Shown here: positions 25,415 to 33,186 of the stretch, piece after piece
How positions within the stretch are numbered: the first letter of the stretch is position 1
Layout of the letters: the number at the start of each line of letters is the position of its first letter
NCBI RefSeq assembly: GCF_005771675.1
Contig: NZ_VAJM01000001.1
Location: forward strand, 186,001-250,000
Direction: 5' to 3'
From: Hymenobacter jeollabukensis
Lineage (GTDB): Bacteria > Bacteroidota > Bacteroidia > Cytophagales > Hymenobacteraceae
Length of the DNA: 64,000 bases
Translations under genes and position numbers: made by a program
The notes under the pieces: model-generated
What the model saw: the letters and a program-made list of their open reading frames with translations, nothing else
What the model was told of the DNA's origin: nothing
The model's database searches: none

Positions 25415-25610
25415 GGCTGGCGCCGGTTTAGCCGCGCAGCGGCGTAACCGGTGCCGACCATAAAGCAGGTTTTCAACCTGCGGGCGGCGCCCAAACGAGC
25501 AGTCCAGCTCCTTTAACAACAGTCGACTAACAACGGTCGACGCAGGCTGAAAGCCTGCCTTATTTTCGGCACCGATTACTCTCGCTTCGCTCGCTAAACC
25601 GGCGCCAGCC
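25415..25610. repeat. 196-bp nested inverted repeat between two genes
   Basis: Outer arms GGCTGGCGCCGGTTTAGC (25415-25432) and GCTAAACCGGCGCCAGCC (25593-25610) are perfect 18-mers. Inside lies a second pair, CGGTGCCGA / TCGGCACCG, and two small hairpins built on GCAGG...CCTGC (one AGCAGGTTTTCAACCTGC, one GCAGGCTGAAAGCCTGC). There is no open reading frame. The element ends 2 bp from the stop codon of the next gene. The plan is that of a non-autonomous palindromic element (MITE or REP cluster). Confidence 0.8.
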
Positions 25611-25612
25611 GC

Positions 25613-26899
25613 CTACAAATTGCGGCTGGCGGCCGTTTCGGGGATGATGACCACGTAATCGTAGCCGAGCAGGGTGGCCTGCAGCTCCTGGTCGGGCACG
25701 GGCAGGCCCTGGTAGAGCATGGCCCGGCGCAGGGGGCGCACATCGAACACCTGCCAGGCCGCGCCGGCGGGCGTAGCGGCCATAAAGGGGCGCAGCATGG
25801 CTTCGTCGGCCATGGAGTAGGCGCTGCTGTTCTTGCTGAAGTCCGCCGGGTTCTGGCCCGTCACCTTGCGGCCCTGCTTGCCGATAATGAAGATGTGCAG
25901 GGTTTTCTGGTCGTGAGCGTCGGCCAGGTTCACGGCCAGGTTGCCCACGTCGTAGATGTCGCCCCAGATGCTGCGGCCCCGGCCCAGGTGGTTGGCCCCG
26001 AACTTGAAGAGCATGGGCGGCAGCGGCTGCCCGGGCACCTGGTAGGGCTGCAGCTCCGCCAGCAGGTTGCGCTTCATCAGGTTGATGCGGGCCTGGTGGC
26101 CGCCGGGCTTGCCGGCGGCGTTGGTCTTGAAAATGGCCCCGCTGGCTTCCAGGTCGCGCAGCATCTGCTGCACGGCGGGCCCGTCCTGCCGGGTGAGGGT
26201 GCGCAGGCTGTCGAGCAGGCCGGGGCGCAGCGCGTTGATGCTGATGGCGCCGTAGTTGCCGGCCACCAGGGCGGCGCGGTCGTGGGCCTGCAGGGCGGCG
26301 GCTTGCTGGCGCAGGTAGAGGCGGGCCGGCTTGCTCTTGGTTTCGTCGGCCATCAGCCCCAGCAGGCGACCGGGCGTGGCAAAGCCCACCTGCTCCACGC
26401 CCACCAAGGCCGTGCCCCGGGCCCGCAGCGCTCGGGCCAGCTCAAACTCCTCGGCCCAGCTGTAAAACGACAGATTCATGGGGTACTGCTGTAGAAACGC
26501 CGTCGGCGGACCGGGCTGGGCCACCAGGCGCGTCAGGTCGCGGGCCTGGTACCGGTCGATTTCGGCCACGTACACCTTGGGCTGCAGCACCTGGGCCAGG
26601 GCCTGGGTGAAGGCCGGAATTTCGGCCATGCCGTGGTCTTCGCCCACCAGCACCAGCGCGCTTTTGCGGATATCCTGCTGCAGCTTGTCCCAGCCCGGCC
26701 CGCTGAATTGGGTGCCCGCGGCCGTCAGCGCCGTCTGGTTTTTGCGCATCAGCCGCACGAAGGCCGTATCCGCTGGCGCGGCGGCCGGCGCCTGGGCCGC
26801 GGCCGTGCCGCTGAGCAGCAGAGCACTTAGTGCCCCCAGCCATACCTGCTTCCGCCAAAATCTGCCCCCCGAAACCACCGCGCTGAACTTATGAATCAT
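25613..26899 (-). CDS. Secreted EreA/ChaN-like superfamily protein
   Basis: A 428-residue exported protein (signal peptide to ~residue 36, GTAAAQ). After it comes ALVLVGEDHGMAEIPAFTQAL, then YVAEIDRYQARDLTRL and later LFKFGANHLGRG. The GExHG...E...H order recalls the erythromycin-esterase / ChaN / TIKI superfamily, in which these residues bind metal or haem or form the active site. I do not claim a resistance activity; most members in this phylum have no known substrate. A TATCTTCG box lies 35 bp upstream and the gene is divergent from the Mrp gene. Confidence 0.65.
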   Translation of the reverse strand: MIHKFSAVVSGGRFWRKQVWLGALSALLLSGTAAAQAPAAAPADTAFVRLMRKNQTALTAAGTQFSGPGWDKLQQDIRKSALVLVGEDHGMAEIPAFTQALAQVLQPKVYVAEIDRYQARDLTRLVAQPGPPTAFLQQYPMNLSFYSWAEEFELARALRARGTALVGVEQVGFATPGRLLGLMADETKSKPARLYLRQQAAALQAHDRAALVAGNYGAISINALRPGLLDSLRTLTRQDGPAVQQMLRDLEASGAIFKTNAAGKPGGHQARINLMKRNLLAELQPYQVPGQPLPPMLFKFGANHLGRGRSIWGDIYDVGNLAVNLADAHDQKTLHIFIIGKQGRKVTGQNPADFSKNSSAYSMADEAMLRPFMAATPAGAAWQVFDVRPLRRAMLYQGLPVPDQELQATLLGYDYVVIIPETAASRNL

Positions 26900-26934
26900 G
26901 TCAATCGTCCTTGAAAAGCATCAATACTGCGGGC

Positions 26935-26942
26935 CGAAGATA
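26935..26942 (-). promoter_or_regulatory. Predicted -7 box for the EreA/ChaN-like gene
   Basis: TATCTTCG on the minus strand lies 35 bp upstream of the ATG, a one-base variant of TAnnTTTG. Confidence 0.4.
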
Positions 26943-27082
26943 GCGCCGCGCCCCTATCGGGAGCTGGCCGGAAGATGCCGGCCGGTGCGGGTTGGTTGCC
27001 CCGGCGCGGTATTTAGCCGGGCCGGCACCGGCCACGGCCGCCTTGCCCCAACTTTGGCCCAACCTTGGCCCCGTTTGCTGGT

Positions 27083-27090
27083 TATCTTTG
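27083..27090 (+). promoter_or_regulatory. Predicted -7 box for the Mrp/NifU pair
   Basis: TATCTTTG lies 33 bp upstream of the Mrp ATG. TTG at 27065-27067 may be a -33 element, though the 15-nt spacing is short. Confidence 0.5.
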
Positions 27091-27123
27091 CGCCTTCCTT
27101 TCGTCTCTTCCCTCCTACCATAC

Positions 27124-28224
27124 ATGGCCACGATTACCAAAGAAGCCGTCCTGAAAGCCCTGAGCTACGTTGAGGAGCCCGATCTGGGCAAGGACCTCGT
27201 CACGCTCAACATGATTGAGGACGTGCAGATCGACGGGCAGAAGGTCGCCTTCACCGTCGTGCTGACCACCCCCGCCTGCCCGCTCAAGGAGCTGATTCAC
27301 AACGCCTGCGTGCGCGCCATTCACACGATGGTCGACAAGGACGCCGAGGTGACGGTGAACCTGACTTCGCGGGTGACCAGCATGCGCCAGAACCGCGACG
27401 TGCTGCCCGGCGTGAAGAACATCATTGCCATTGCCTCGGGCAAGGGCGGCGTGGGCAAAAGCACCGTCACGGCCAACCTGGCCGTGGCCCTGGCCCGCTC
27501 CGGGGCCAAAGTTGGCCTCATCGACGCCGACATTTCGGGCCCCTCGATGCCGGTGATGTTCGGCGTGGAGGACGCCCGCCCGCACGTGTTCCAGAGCGAA
27601 GACGGCCGCAACCTGATCGAGCCCATCGAACGGTTCGGGGTCAAAATCATGAGCATTGGCTTCCTGGCCCCCGCCGAGTCGGCCATCGTGTGGCGCGGCC
27701 CTATGGCCTCGTCGGCGCTCAAGCAGTTCATCACCGAAGTGGACTGGGGCGAGCTGGACTACCTGCTGCTCGACATGCCCCCCGGCACCTCCGATATTCA
27801 CCTAACGCTGGTGCAGACGCTGCCCGTGACGGGCGCCGTTATCGTGACCACGCCGCAGAAAGTGGCCCTGGCCGACGCGCAGAAGGGTTTGCAGATGTTC
27901 CGGCAGCCGCAGATCAACGTGCCGGTGCTCGGCATCATCGAGAACATGGCCTGGTTTACACCCGAGGAGTTGCCCGACAACAAGTACTACATCTTCGGCC
28001 AGGGTGGCGGCGCCGCGCTGGCTGCCAAGCACGAAGTACCGCTGTTGGGCGAGATTCCGCTGGTGCAGGGCATCCGCGAAAACGGCGACCAGGGCATCCC
28101 AGCCGTGCTCCAGACCACCTCGGCCGTGGCCCCCATCTTCGAGCAGCTGGCCGAGTCGGTGGCCCGGGCCGTGTCCATCCGCAACAACGTGGCCCCGCGC
28201 ACGCAGGTGGTCGAAATGAAGTAA
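27124..28224 (+). CDS. Mrp/ApbC family iron-sulfur cluster carrier ATPase
   Basis: A 366-residue P-loop ATPase that carries Fe-S clusters to target enzymes. An N-terminal MIP18/DUF59 domain (residues ~1-85) is followed by the deviant Walker A SGKGGVGKSTVTANLA and the DMPPGTSDIHLT motif. The CxxC that holds the bridging cluster in many Mrp proteins is replaced by ENMAWFTPEELPDNKYY, as I recall from other Bacteroidota homologues. The ATG at 27124 follows a TATCTTTG box. A NifU-like gene lies 59 bp downstream on the same strand, which supports the Fe-S role. Confidence 0.95.
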   Translation: MATITKEAVLKALSYVEEPDLGKDLVTLNMIEDVQIDGQKVAFTVVLTTPACPLKELIHNACVRAIHTMVDKDAEVTVNLTSRVTSMRQNRDVLPGVKNIIAIASGKGGVGKSTVTANLAVALARSGAKVGLIDADISGPSMPVMFGVEDARPHVFQSEDGRNLIEPIERFGVKIMSIGFLAPAESAIVWRGPMASSALKQFITEVDWGELDYLLLDMPPGTSDIHLTLVQTLPVTGAVIVTTPQKVALADAQKGLQMFRQPQINVPVLGIIENMAWFTPEELPDNKYYIFGQGGGAALAAKHEVPLLGEIPLVQGIRENGDQGIPAVLQTTSAVAPIFEQLAESVARAVSIRNNVAPRTQVVEMK

Positions 28225-28283
28225 ACCCGGCGCGAGTGCCGCGAAAGTGCGAACTTCACGGCCCCGCCCAGTGTCTTGTGTCT

Positions 28284-28577
28284 ATGTCTGCAACTGCCTC
28301 TGTTCTGGAACATCCCCTGCTACCGCGCATCGAGCAGGCCCTCGACGGCATCCGCCCCTACCTGGAAGCCGACGGCGGCAACGTCCGCGTGCTCGACATT
28401 ACCGACGACATGGTCCTGCGCCTGGAGCTGCTCGGCGCCTGTGGCACCTGCCCCATGTCGCCGATGACGCTGAAAGCCGGCGTGGAGGAATCGGTGAAGC
28501 GCGCCGTGCCCGAAATCCGCGCCGTGGAGGCTGTGAATGGCGCCACCGCGCCGCAGCCGGCCGGACAGGTTCGGTAG
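28284..28577 (+). CDS. NifU-like iron-sulfur scaffold protein
   Basis: A 97-residue protein equal to the C-terminal NifU domain. The motif EADGGNVRVL and the cluster-binding CGTCPMS with its CxxC are clear, as is the KAGVEESVKRAVPEI helix. Such stand-alone domains assemble or store clusters for transfer. It lies 59 bp after the Mrp ATPase, followed by a strong terminator, so the two form a compact Fe-S operon. The start at 28284 is chosen because the open frame upstream is a shadow within the Mrp gene. Confidence 0.93.
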   Translation: MSATASVLEHPLLPRIEQALDGIRPYLEADGGNVRVLDITDDMVLRLELLGACGTCPMSPMTLKAGVEESVKRAVPEIRAVEAVNGATAPQPAGQVR

Positions 28578-28626
28578 AGTTCGTTTTTCGTTGTTGGTTT
28601 TCCGTTTCTCGGAGGCCAGAATAGCA

Positions 28627-28672
28627 GCGCCCCGCTCCTGCCGGTTTCGGCGGAGGCGGGGCGCGGTTTTTT
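28627..28672 (+). terminator. Rho-independent terminator of the Mrp/NifU operon
   Basis: GC-rich arms starting GCGCCCCGC and ending GCGGGGCGC with a GTTT loop and a few internal mismatches, followed by GGTTTTTT. It lies 50 bp after the NifU-like stop codon. Confidence 0.85.
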
Positions 28673-28709
28673 AGTGATTATTTATTCGAAGTCACGTCAA
28701 GCTTGGCAC

Positions 28710-29396
28710 TCAACGATTGAAAGTGTACTGCAAACCAATACTGAAAAAATTAAAGTAATCAATCCTACCGTAATTCAAACGAAGACTGGTGTTTCTCAAG
28801 ATGAACCCCTGAGTATACACAGAGTAAGTGGTGTAATGAAAATAATATCCAAAATCAACACCCAGATACATTGCGCTCAAAGATTTCTTATCAAAGTTTC
28901 TAGTATAACTTTTCTGAAGCCCTATTTTCGCACCGAAGCCTTTCGCGTTATTCAATTCCTGCCATCCTATTTTAGTAACTACTCCACAGTTGATGAAGCC
29001 AAGCCCACGTTCTGCTGATAGATTAGCATTCCGATAAAGTAATCTGTTGCCGCTAAAACTCAGCTGAGAATATTCAATAGAAGCTAATGAAACCCAGCGC
29101 AAGGAAGTATATGCCAATTTACCATCAAAGGAGTAGCTGTTTTTAAAATCAGTCATCCCCTGAATCTTATAAAGTATGGAAGCAGGCAAGTCTTCAAAGT
29201 GCATAACCGGTTCTTCATCTAATCCATTACTCAAAGACACGCCACCAAACTGATTAACAACATCATAATTTAAGCCTATCGTTGACCACCGGTTGTGAGG
29301 ATGTTTTAGTACAGAATCAAGTGCCGCGATATTCACTTGTCCGCGGCACACAGAGCAGTAACAAGTCAGTAACAGTAGCAGGAATGCTCGAATCAT
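28710..29396 (-). CDS. AT-rich predicted outer-membrane or secreted protein
   Basis: A 228-residue protein with a signal peptide (MIRAFLLLLLTCYCSVCRG, start at 29396). Alternating aromatic and polar residues and many Tyr, Ser and Asn suggest beta strands; the C-terminus FNFFSIGLQYTFNR ends like an outer-membrane barrel strand. Its base composition is strikingly AT-rich beside the GC-rich neighbours, which suggests recent transfer. The longer frame upstream (44 residues more) was rejected because it puts the hydrophobic signal inside the chain. The function is unknown. Confidence 0.7.
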   Translation of the reverse strand: MIRAFLLLLLTCYCSVCRGQVNIAALDSVLKHPHNRWSTIGLNYDVVNQFGGVSLSNGLDEEPVMHFEDLPASILYKIQGMTDFKNSYSFDGKLAYTSLRWVSLASIEYSQLSFSGNRLLYRNANLSAERGLGFINCGVVTKIGWQELNNAKGFGAKIGLQKSYTRNFDKKSLSAMYLGVDFGYYFHYTTYSVYTQGFILRNTSLRLNYGRIDYFNFFSIGLQYTFNR

Positions 29397-29543
29397 TAGG
29401 TTAGTTTTTGTGGCATGACACATCGAATAGATTGCTCTAGTCTTCTTTTTCCATAAAAACAGCCAAGAATTCAAAATTTGGCTGTGGGACCAGTATCGGC
29501 GAAACACGAATACGGCCGTGTTCTTCATTTAGCGCCACGGTTC

Positions 29544-29551
29544 TACCTTTG
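29544..29551 (+). promoter_or_regulatory. Predicted -7 box for fumarylacetoacetase
   Basis: TACCTTTG matches TAnnTTTG and lies 32 bp upstream of the ATG at 29584. Confidence 0.5.
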
Positions 29552-29583
29552 CCCCATTCCGTACCACCCTGCTGATTCCGAAC

Positions 29584-30867
29584 ATGGCCAACCCCAACGA
29601 CCCCGCCCTGCACTCCTGGATTGACATTCCGCCCCACAGCGACTTTCCCATCCAGAACCTGCCCTTCGGCGTGTTCTATACCGAGGACCGGGGCACCCGC
29701 GTGGGCGTGGCCATTGGCGAGTATGTGCTGGATTTGTATGCGGCCAGCCAGTTTGGCTACTTCCGCGGGCTGGATTTGCCCACCGAGCCCAAGGTGTTCC
29801 GCCGCCGCTCCCTGAACGCGTTTATTAAGTTGGGCCGGCCGGCGTGGCGGGCCGTGCGCCAGCGCGTGAGCGAGATTCTGCGCCACGACAACGGCGAGCT
29901 GCGCGACCAGGAGGAAGCCATGCGCGAGTGCCTGCTGCGCCAGCGCGACGTGCGGATGCTGCGCCCGGTGAAGCCCCAGAACTACACCGATTTCTACAGC
30001 AGCATCGAGCACGCTACGAACGTGGGCACCATGTTCCGCGACCCCAGTAACGCCCTGCTGCCCAACTGGAAGTGGATTCCCATCGGCTACCACGGCCGCA
30101 CCAGCAGCATCGTGGTCAGCGGCACCGATATCCGCCGGCCCAACGGGCAGCGCAAGGCGCCGGACGCGCAGGTGCCCACGTTCGGCCCCTCGCAGCAGCT
30201 GGATTTCGAGCTGGAGGTGTCGATGGTGGTGGGGCAAGGCACCGAGATGGGCCAGACGGTGCCGCTGGCCGAGGCCGAAGACCACGTGTTTGGGCTGATT
30301 TTGTTCAACGACTGGTCGGCCAGGGACCTGCAGAGCTGGGAGTACGTGCCGCTGGGGCCGTTTCTGGGCAAGAACTTCGGCAGCAGCGTCTCGCCCTGGG
30401 TGGTGACGCTGGACGCGCTGGAGCCCTTCCGGGTGGCCGGCCCGGTGCAGGAGCCCGAGCCGCTGCCCTACCTGCAGCAAACCGGCGCCCACAACTTCGA
30501 CATTCAGCTGGAGGTGAGCCTGGCCCCGCAGGGCGGCCCCGAAACCGTCATCAGCCGCACCAACTACAAGGACATGTACTGGAGCATGGCCCAGCAGCTG
30601 ACCCACCACGCCTCGAACGGCTGCCCGCTGGAAGTCGGCGACCTGTACGCCTCGGGCACCATCAGCGGCGCCACGCCCGACGCCTACGGCTCGATGCTGG
30701 AGCTGACCTGGCGCGGCACCAAGCCGCTGACGCTGGCCGACGGCTCACAGCGCAAGTTCATCCTGGACGGCGACACGGTGGTGATGCGCGGTTTCTGCCA
30801 GCGCGGCGAAGTGCGCATCGGCTTCGGCGAGGTGCGCGGCACGGTGCTGCCGGCGCATGGTGAATGA
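29584..30867 (+). CDS. fahA: Fumarylacetoacetase
   Basis: A 427-residue enzyme that hydrolyses fumarylacetoacetate to fumarate and acetoacetate, the last step of tyrosine catabolism. The short N-terminal domain (PPHSDFPIQNLPFGVFYTED) and the large FAH domain are complete. The metal-binding region FNDWSARDLQSWEYVPLGPF and LGKNFGSSVSPWVV fit the family closely. No other tyrosine-catabolism gene is in the window. The stop codon is the first part of a hairpin made of repeated GAATGA units. A TACCTTTG box lies upstream. Confidence 0.96.
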   Translation: MANPNDPALHSWIDIPPHSDFPIQNLPFGVFYTEDRGTRVGVAIGEYVLDLYAASQFGYFRGLDLPTEPKVFRRRSLNAFIKLGRPAWRAVRQRVSEILRHDNGELRDQEEAMRECLLRQRDVRMLRPVKPQNYTDFYSSIEHATNVGTMFRDPSNALLPNWKWIPIGYHGRTSSIVVSGTDIRRPNGQRKAPDAQVPTFGPSQQLDFELEVSMVVGQGTEMGQTVPLAEAEDHVFGLILFNDWSARDLQSWEYVPLGPFLGKNFGSSVSPWVVTLDALEPFRVAGPVQEPEPLPYLQQTGAHNFDIQLEVSLAPQGGPETVISRTNYKDMYWSMAQQLTHHASNGCPLEVGDLYASGTISGATPDAYGSMLELTWRGTKPLTLADGSQRKFILDGDTVVMRGFCQRGEVRIGFGEVRGTVLPAHGE

Positions 30868-30924
30868 GTGAATGAGCGAATGAGTGATTGTCGTTCTGAT
30901 ACTTCACTCATTCGCACATTCACC
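30867..30924. repeat. Stuttered hairpin starting at the fahA stop codon
   Basis: Arms 30867-30887 and 30904-30924 pair over 21 bp with two mismatches. The left arm is made of repeats of about 8 bp (GTGAATGA, GTGAATGA, GCGAATGA, GTGATTGT from 30860). The arms contain no T-run. A similar structure lies at 34542-34634. Confidence 0.65.
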
Positions 30925-30982
30925 TCGGGCCAACCTTATCGGTCCGGAGCCGCACTACCTGTTAGCTATTCGATTGTTTTGC

Positions 30983-31867
30983 ATGCATTTCGTGTTTTCC
31001 TGTTTGGTCGCGCTGACGGCGGCCACCATTGGCAGTGCAGCCAGCCAGGCCCAAGCCATTAGTGGCACCATCCGCAACGGCCGTACCCACGAGCCGGTGC
31101 CCTTCGTCAACCTGGGACTGCCCAAGCGCAACCTCGGCACCGTGGCCGACGAGCAGGGGCGCTACCAGCTGGCGGCCCGCCCCGAGTACGCGACCGATAC
31201 CGTACGCGTATCCAGCCTGGGATATGAGCCGCTGCTGCTGCCGCTACGCACTCTGCTGGCTCAGCCCAACCTGGAGCTGCAGCCCCAGGCGGTGGAGCTC
31301 GGCGAGGTAGCCGTGGCGGCCCCCGGCGCCTACCGCGACCTGCGCACCGTGGGCCTGGCCAAGTCGGCCCGGGGCTTCGTGGTACACATGACTTCCAACC
31401 AGCTGGGCACGGAGCTTGGGGCCCTGGTGCACCTGCCGAAACGCCCGGCGCTGCTCCAGAGCCTAAACGTGGTGGTAGCTAAAAACGACGCCGGCCCCCT
31501 CACCTTCCGCCTGAACCTCTACCGCCTCGACGCGTGGGGCTTCCCCACCGCCGCCAAGCTGCTGAGCCACGACGTGCTGCTGACGGCAACTCCCCAAGCC
31601 GGCGTGCTCACCGTGGACCTCGCGGCCGAAAAGGTGGTGCTGGACGAAGACTTTCTGATGGGTCTGGAACTGGTGCAAGTACCCGCCTCCCCCACCCCAC
31701 TCGACCTGACAAAGCAGATCAGCTTCGGGGGCGCCCTCGAGCTGGGCGGGCAGCTGTTTGTGCGCCTCGCCAGCCAGGGCCAGTGGATAAAGCCCACCGT
31801 GACGAGCAACGGCCCGCTGCTGGGCCGCCGGCCGGCGGTGGCCCTGTACGCCACGGTGAAAGAGTAG
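30983..31867 (+). CDS. Secreted protein with a carboxypeptidase-regulatory-like domain
   Basis: A 294-residue exported protein (signal peptide MHFVFSCLVALTAATIGSAA). Residues ~28-105 form a CarboxypepD_reg-like beta domain: ISGTIRNGRTHEPVPFVNLG, then GTVADEQGRYQL and DTVRVSSLGYEPL. Such domains usually begin outer-membrane receptors, but here a receptor barrel is missing; the C-terminal ~190 residues are beta-rich and unassigned. It is probably an envelope or secreted protein. It follows fahA after 115 bp. Confidence 0.75.
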   Translation: MHFVFSCLVALTAATIGSAASQAQAISGTIRNGRTHEPVPFVNLGLPKRNLGTVADEQGRYQLAARPEYATDTVRVSSLGYEPLLLPLRTLLAQPNLELQPQAVELGEVAVAAPGAYRDLRTVGLAKSARGFVVHMTSNQLGTELGALVHLPKRPALLQSLNVVVAKNDAGPLTFRLNLYRLDAWGFPTAAKLLSHDVLLTATPQAGVLTVDLAAEKVVLDEDFLMGLELVQVPASPTPLDLTKQISFGGALELGGQLFVRLASQGQWIKPTVTSNGPLLGRRPAVALYATVKE

Positions 31868-31901
31868 CGGGCCGACAACCGTGGCGAACGGGCAGCAGCC
31901 T

Positions 31902-33107
31902 CTACCGCGCCAACTTCACCAGCCGGCGTACCTCCCGCTGCCCCTCGGCTTCGAGCTGCAGCCAGTAGACGCCGGGGTGCAGCAACCCCAGGTCGATGGT
32001 CAGCGCGTCGACCTGCTGGCGGGTGCGGGTGAGCAGCACGCGGCCCAGCGCGTCGGAGATGCGGATGGCAAAGGGCAGGCAGCTGTTGGCCTGCGGCAGC
32101 ACCGTCAGCTGGTCGGCCACGGGGTTGGGGAACACCTGCACCTGGCTCAGGCACTTGCCCACAGGCTGTACCAGCCCGGGCTGCGCCAGAACCTGCGCGA
32201 AGGCCGCCAGCTGCCGGGGCCGCAGCCGCCGGTGCTGGAAGTTGGCCGGATACACAAACACGCCGTGGGCTTCCCAGTACGTCTGGTTATCGGTGGCAAT
32301 CAAAGAACTACCGCTCATTCCGGGGGCCCCGTCCTGCAGGGGAATTACATACTGCCAGACCGTATCGGCCTTGCTGCCGGCGCCGAATTCGTAGTAGAGC
32401 GTATCGCCGTTGTAGCGGGGCGGCTGCACGAGGTCGTCGCCGGCCGGGTAGCTGAACTTATGCCAGACGGGAACCTCGTAATCGGCTGGGTTGCGGTAGC
32501 TGCCCAGGCTCACCCAGCCGGTGGTCTGGCCGATGGGGCGGGCCAACTCCAGCAACGCCAGGTCGTCGAATTCCGCGCCGGTGGTCCAGCTCTGAAACAG
32601 GTAAAACCGGTAGGCAAACGCGCTCGGTAGCACCGGGTCGCGGCCGTTGTCGTAGGCCGGCACCACCAGGATGCTGTCGGCACCATATGTCAGCCGGCGC
32701 GTGATATAGTTGGACACGCAGTGAGCGGCCGTCAGCACAAACCGCTCCCCGACCAGCGTGCCCGTACACATCTGCAGCCGCTGACCGCCCTGGTAGGCAA
32801 ACAGCGCAACGGTGGTGCGAACGGGGTAATCGAGCACGTTGAACGAAGCCGCAGCGCGGCGGCGCGGACTGAACTGGGTGCCAGGCAGCGCGTCGGTGCT
32901 CGGGGGCGTTTGGGCCAGGGTCACCCGGTTGGCCAGCGCCCCGAAAGAGTGCGCGGTGCGCAGCGGCCCGGTGGCCGGTAGCGGCACCGCTGGCAGTACG
33001 TGGTTGCGCCCGGTGCGCAGATCGTAGCAGACCACGGCATTGCCTTGCGCCCAGGCCAGGACAGGAAAGCACACCAGAAACAGCAACAGGAGTCGAAGTA
33101 ATAGCAT
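31902..33107 (-). CDS. Secreted trypsin-like serine protease with a T9SS sorting domain
   Basis: A 401-residue protein with a signal peptide (MLLLRLLLLFLVCFPVLAWA). The catalytic triad is His129 in LTAAHCV, Asp181 or 182 in EFDDLALLEL and Ser265 in PGMSGSSL; the serine motif is GMSGS rather than GDSGG. Residues ~320-401 form a T9SS type A C-terminal domain: VQVFPNPVADQL, then GVYWLQLEAEGQ and a basic end. It is therefore probably exported to the cell surface or medium. The ATG at 33107 is chosen because the upstream frame would precede the signal by 75 Cys-rich residues. Confidence 0.9.
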   Translation of the reverse strand: MLLLRLLLLFLVCFPVLAWAQGNAVVCYDLRTGRNHVLPAVPLPATGPLRTAHSFGALANRVTLAQTPPSTDALPGTQFSPRRRAAASFNVLDYPVRTTVALFAYQGGQRLQMCTGTLVGERFVLTAAHCVSNYITRRLTYGADSILVVPAYDNGRDPVLPSAFAYRFYLFQSWTTGAEFDDLALLELARPIGQTTGWVSLGSYRNPADYEVPVWHKFSYPAGDDLVQPPRYNGDTLYYEFGAGSKADTVWQYVIPLQDGAPGMSGSSLIATDNQTYWEAHGVFVYPANFQHRRLRPRQLAAFAQVLAQPGLVQPVGKCLSQVQVFPNPVADQLTVLPQANSCLPFAIRISDALGRVLLTRTRQQVDALTIDLGLLHPGVYWLQLEAEGQREVRRLVKLAR

Positions 33108-33186
33108 AAGCAGCAGAATAACCGAGGTAGCAAACGCGGCCCCGCTCCACTTATTGCCAAGCGCCGGCGCAGTACAGCCCGTTGGT

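Noticed and set aside
23284-25431. 715-residue open frame opposite dnaG
   Set aside because: It is a shadow of dnaG with a His/Gln/Val-rich composition typical of antisense frames in GC-rich genes.
26463-26899. Erythromycin resistance gene
   Set aside because: The protein has only the broad fold signature of the EreA/ChaN group and a signal peptide; no evidence supports a resistance role.
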